Shown in pieces: positions 30,663-30,756 of a stretch of 30,756 nt of DNA. This DNA is from Nephromyces sp. MM_2019 (lineage: Eukaryota; Apicomplexa; Aconoidasida; Nephromycida): assembly GCA_015657535.1 (NCBI GenBank), contig JADHZB010000301.1, forward strand, positions 1 to 30,756, written 5' to 3'. A model generated the notes under the pieces. The model did no database searches, was not told the origin of the DNA, and saw only the letters and a program-made list of their open reading frames with translations. The translations under genes and the position numbers were made by a program. Position 1 is the stretch's first letter, and every line of letters starts with the position of its first letter.

Positions 30663-30756
30663 ACTACACTATAAAACACACATAGTACACACTACACTAT
30701 AAAACACACATAGTACACACTACACTATAAAACACACATAGTACACACTACACTAT
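30663..30756 (+). repeat. 28-bp tandem repeat, three full copies, cut by the window end
   Basis: ACTACACTAT recurs at 30663, 30691, 30719 and 30747, each time followed by AAAACACACATAG and TACAC. The visible copies are identical, so the array is probably recent and continues to the right. Confidence 0.95.

Larger units (their letters stand above)
25200..30756. repeat. Gene-free CA-rich microsatellite/minisatellite desert
   Basis: The + strand is dominated by ACAC, ATAC and ATAT words and is conspicuously poor in G up to about 29550. It then switches to TG-rich (29566-30025) and back to CA-rich. No protein family is visible. Open frames here encode only Thr-His or Cys-Val alternations from CA/TG repeats. 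Degenerate longer words recur: AACCTAAAAAC near 26780, 26829 and 26952; TTTGTATTTTTTGACTTACA near 26491 with a close variant near 26559. Such a tract suits a subtelomeric, pericentromeric or intergenic satellite region; the sequence does not decide which. Confidence 0.8.

Overview
The window is nuclear DNA from a unicellular eukaryote with a strongly AT-rich genome. It starts in the 3' end of a large-subunit (28S) rRNA gene on the + strand. It then carries a eukaryotic tRNA-Gly, an intron-riddled MSH6 mismatch-repair gene, an exosome RRP43 gene and a four-KH-domain RNA-binding protein. Asn/Gln/Tyr-rich proteins, short spliceosomal introns, high AT and an rRNA gene flanked by unique genes would fit an apicomplexan or other alveolate. 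That placement is inference from general character; no single feature proves it.

Layout. 1-427: LSU rRNA 3' end. 428-2.7 kb: AT-rich spacer with a tight hairpin just after the rRNA. 2.7-4.07 kb: remnants or exons of one or two unrecognised + strand genes. 4.04-6.45 kb: a GC-richer, CTAG-dense, non-coding tract that reads as four divergent tandem copies of a roughly 0.6 kb unit, ending 67 bases before tRNA-Gly(GCC) at 6455-6525. 6.85-13.6 kb (- strand): MSH6 in about 31 exons. I reconstructed it exon by exon; every splice phase agrees except at exon 5, which is one base short. 14.8-18.7 kb (- strand): an intronless 1289-residue low-complexity protein holding two nearly identical modules of about 177 residues. 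19.7-20.7 kb (- strand): intronless RRP43 (EXOSC8-like). 21.9-24.0 kb (- strand): intronless four-KH protein. 24.0-25.2 kb: AT-rich upstream DNA. 25.2-30.76 kb: a gene-free microsatellite and minisatellite desert, almost entirely CA-rich on the + strand. One block is switched to TG, and there are several short tandem arrays (10, 16, 20, 22 and 28 bp units), the last running off the window end.

How it fits together. The four recognisable protein genes all read leftward and are separated by 0.7-1.2 kb AT-rich gaps, so each probably has its own promoter. MSH6 is the mismatch-recognition partner of MSH2. RRP43 is a structural subunit of the RNA exosome. The KH protein is an RNA-binding regulator of unknown target. 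They are housekeeping genes with no evident shared pathway. The parts least explained by known families are the four-copy GC-rich repeat tract, the duplicated-module protein, a changed base in the sarcin-ricin loop of the rRNA, and the CA/TG satellite region.
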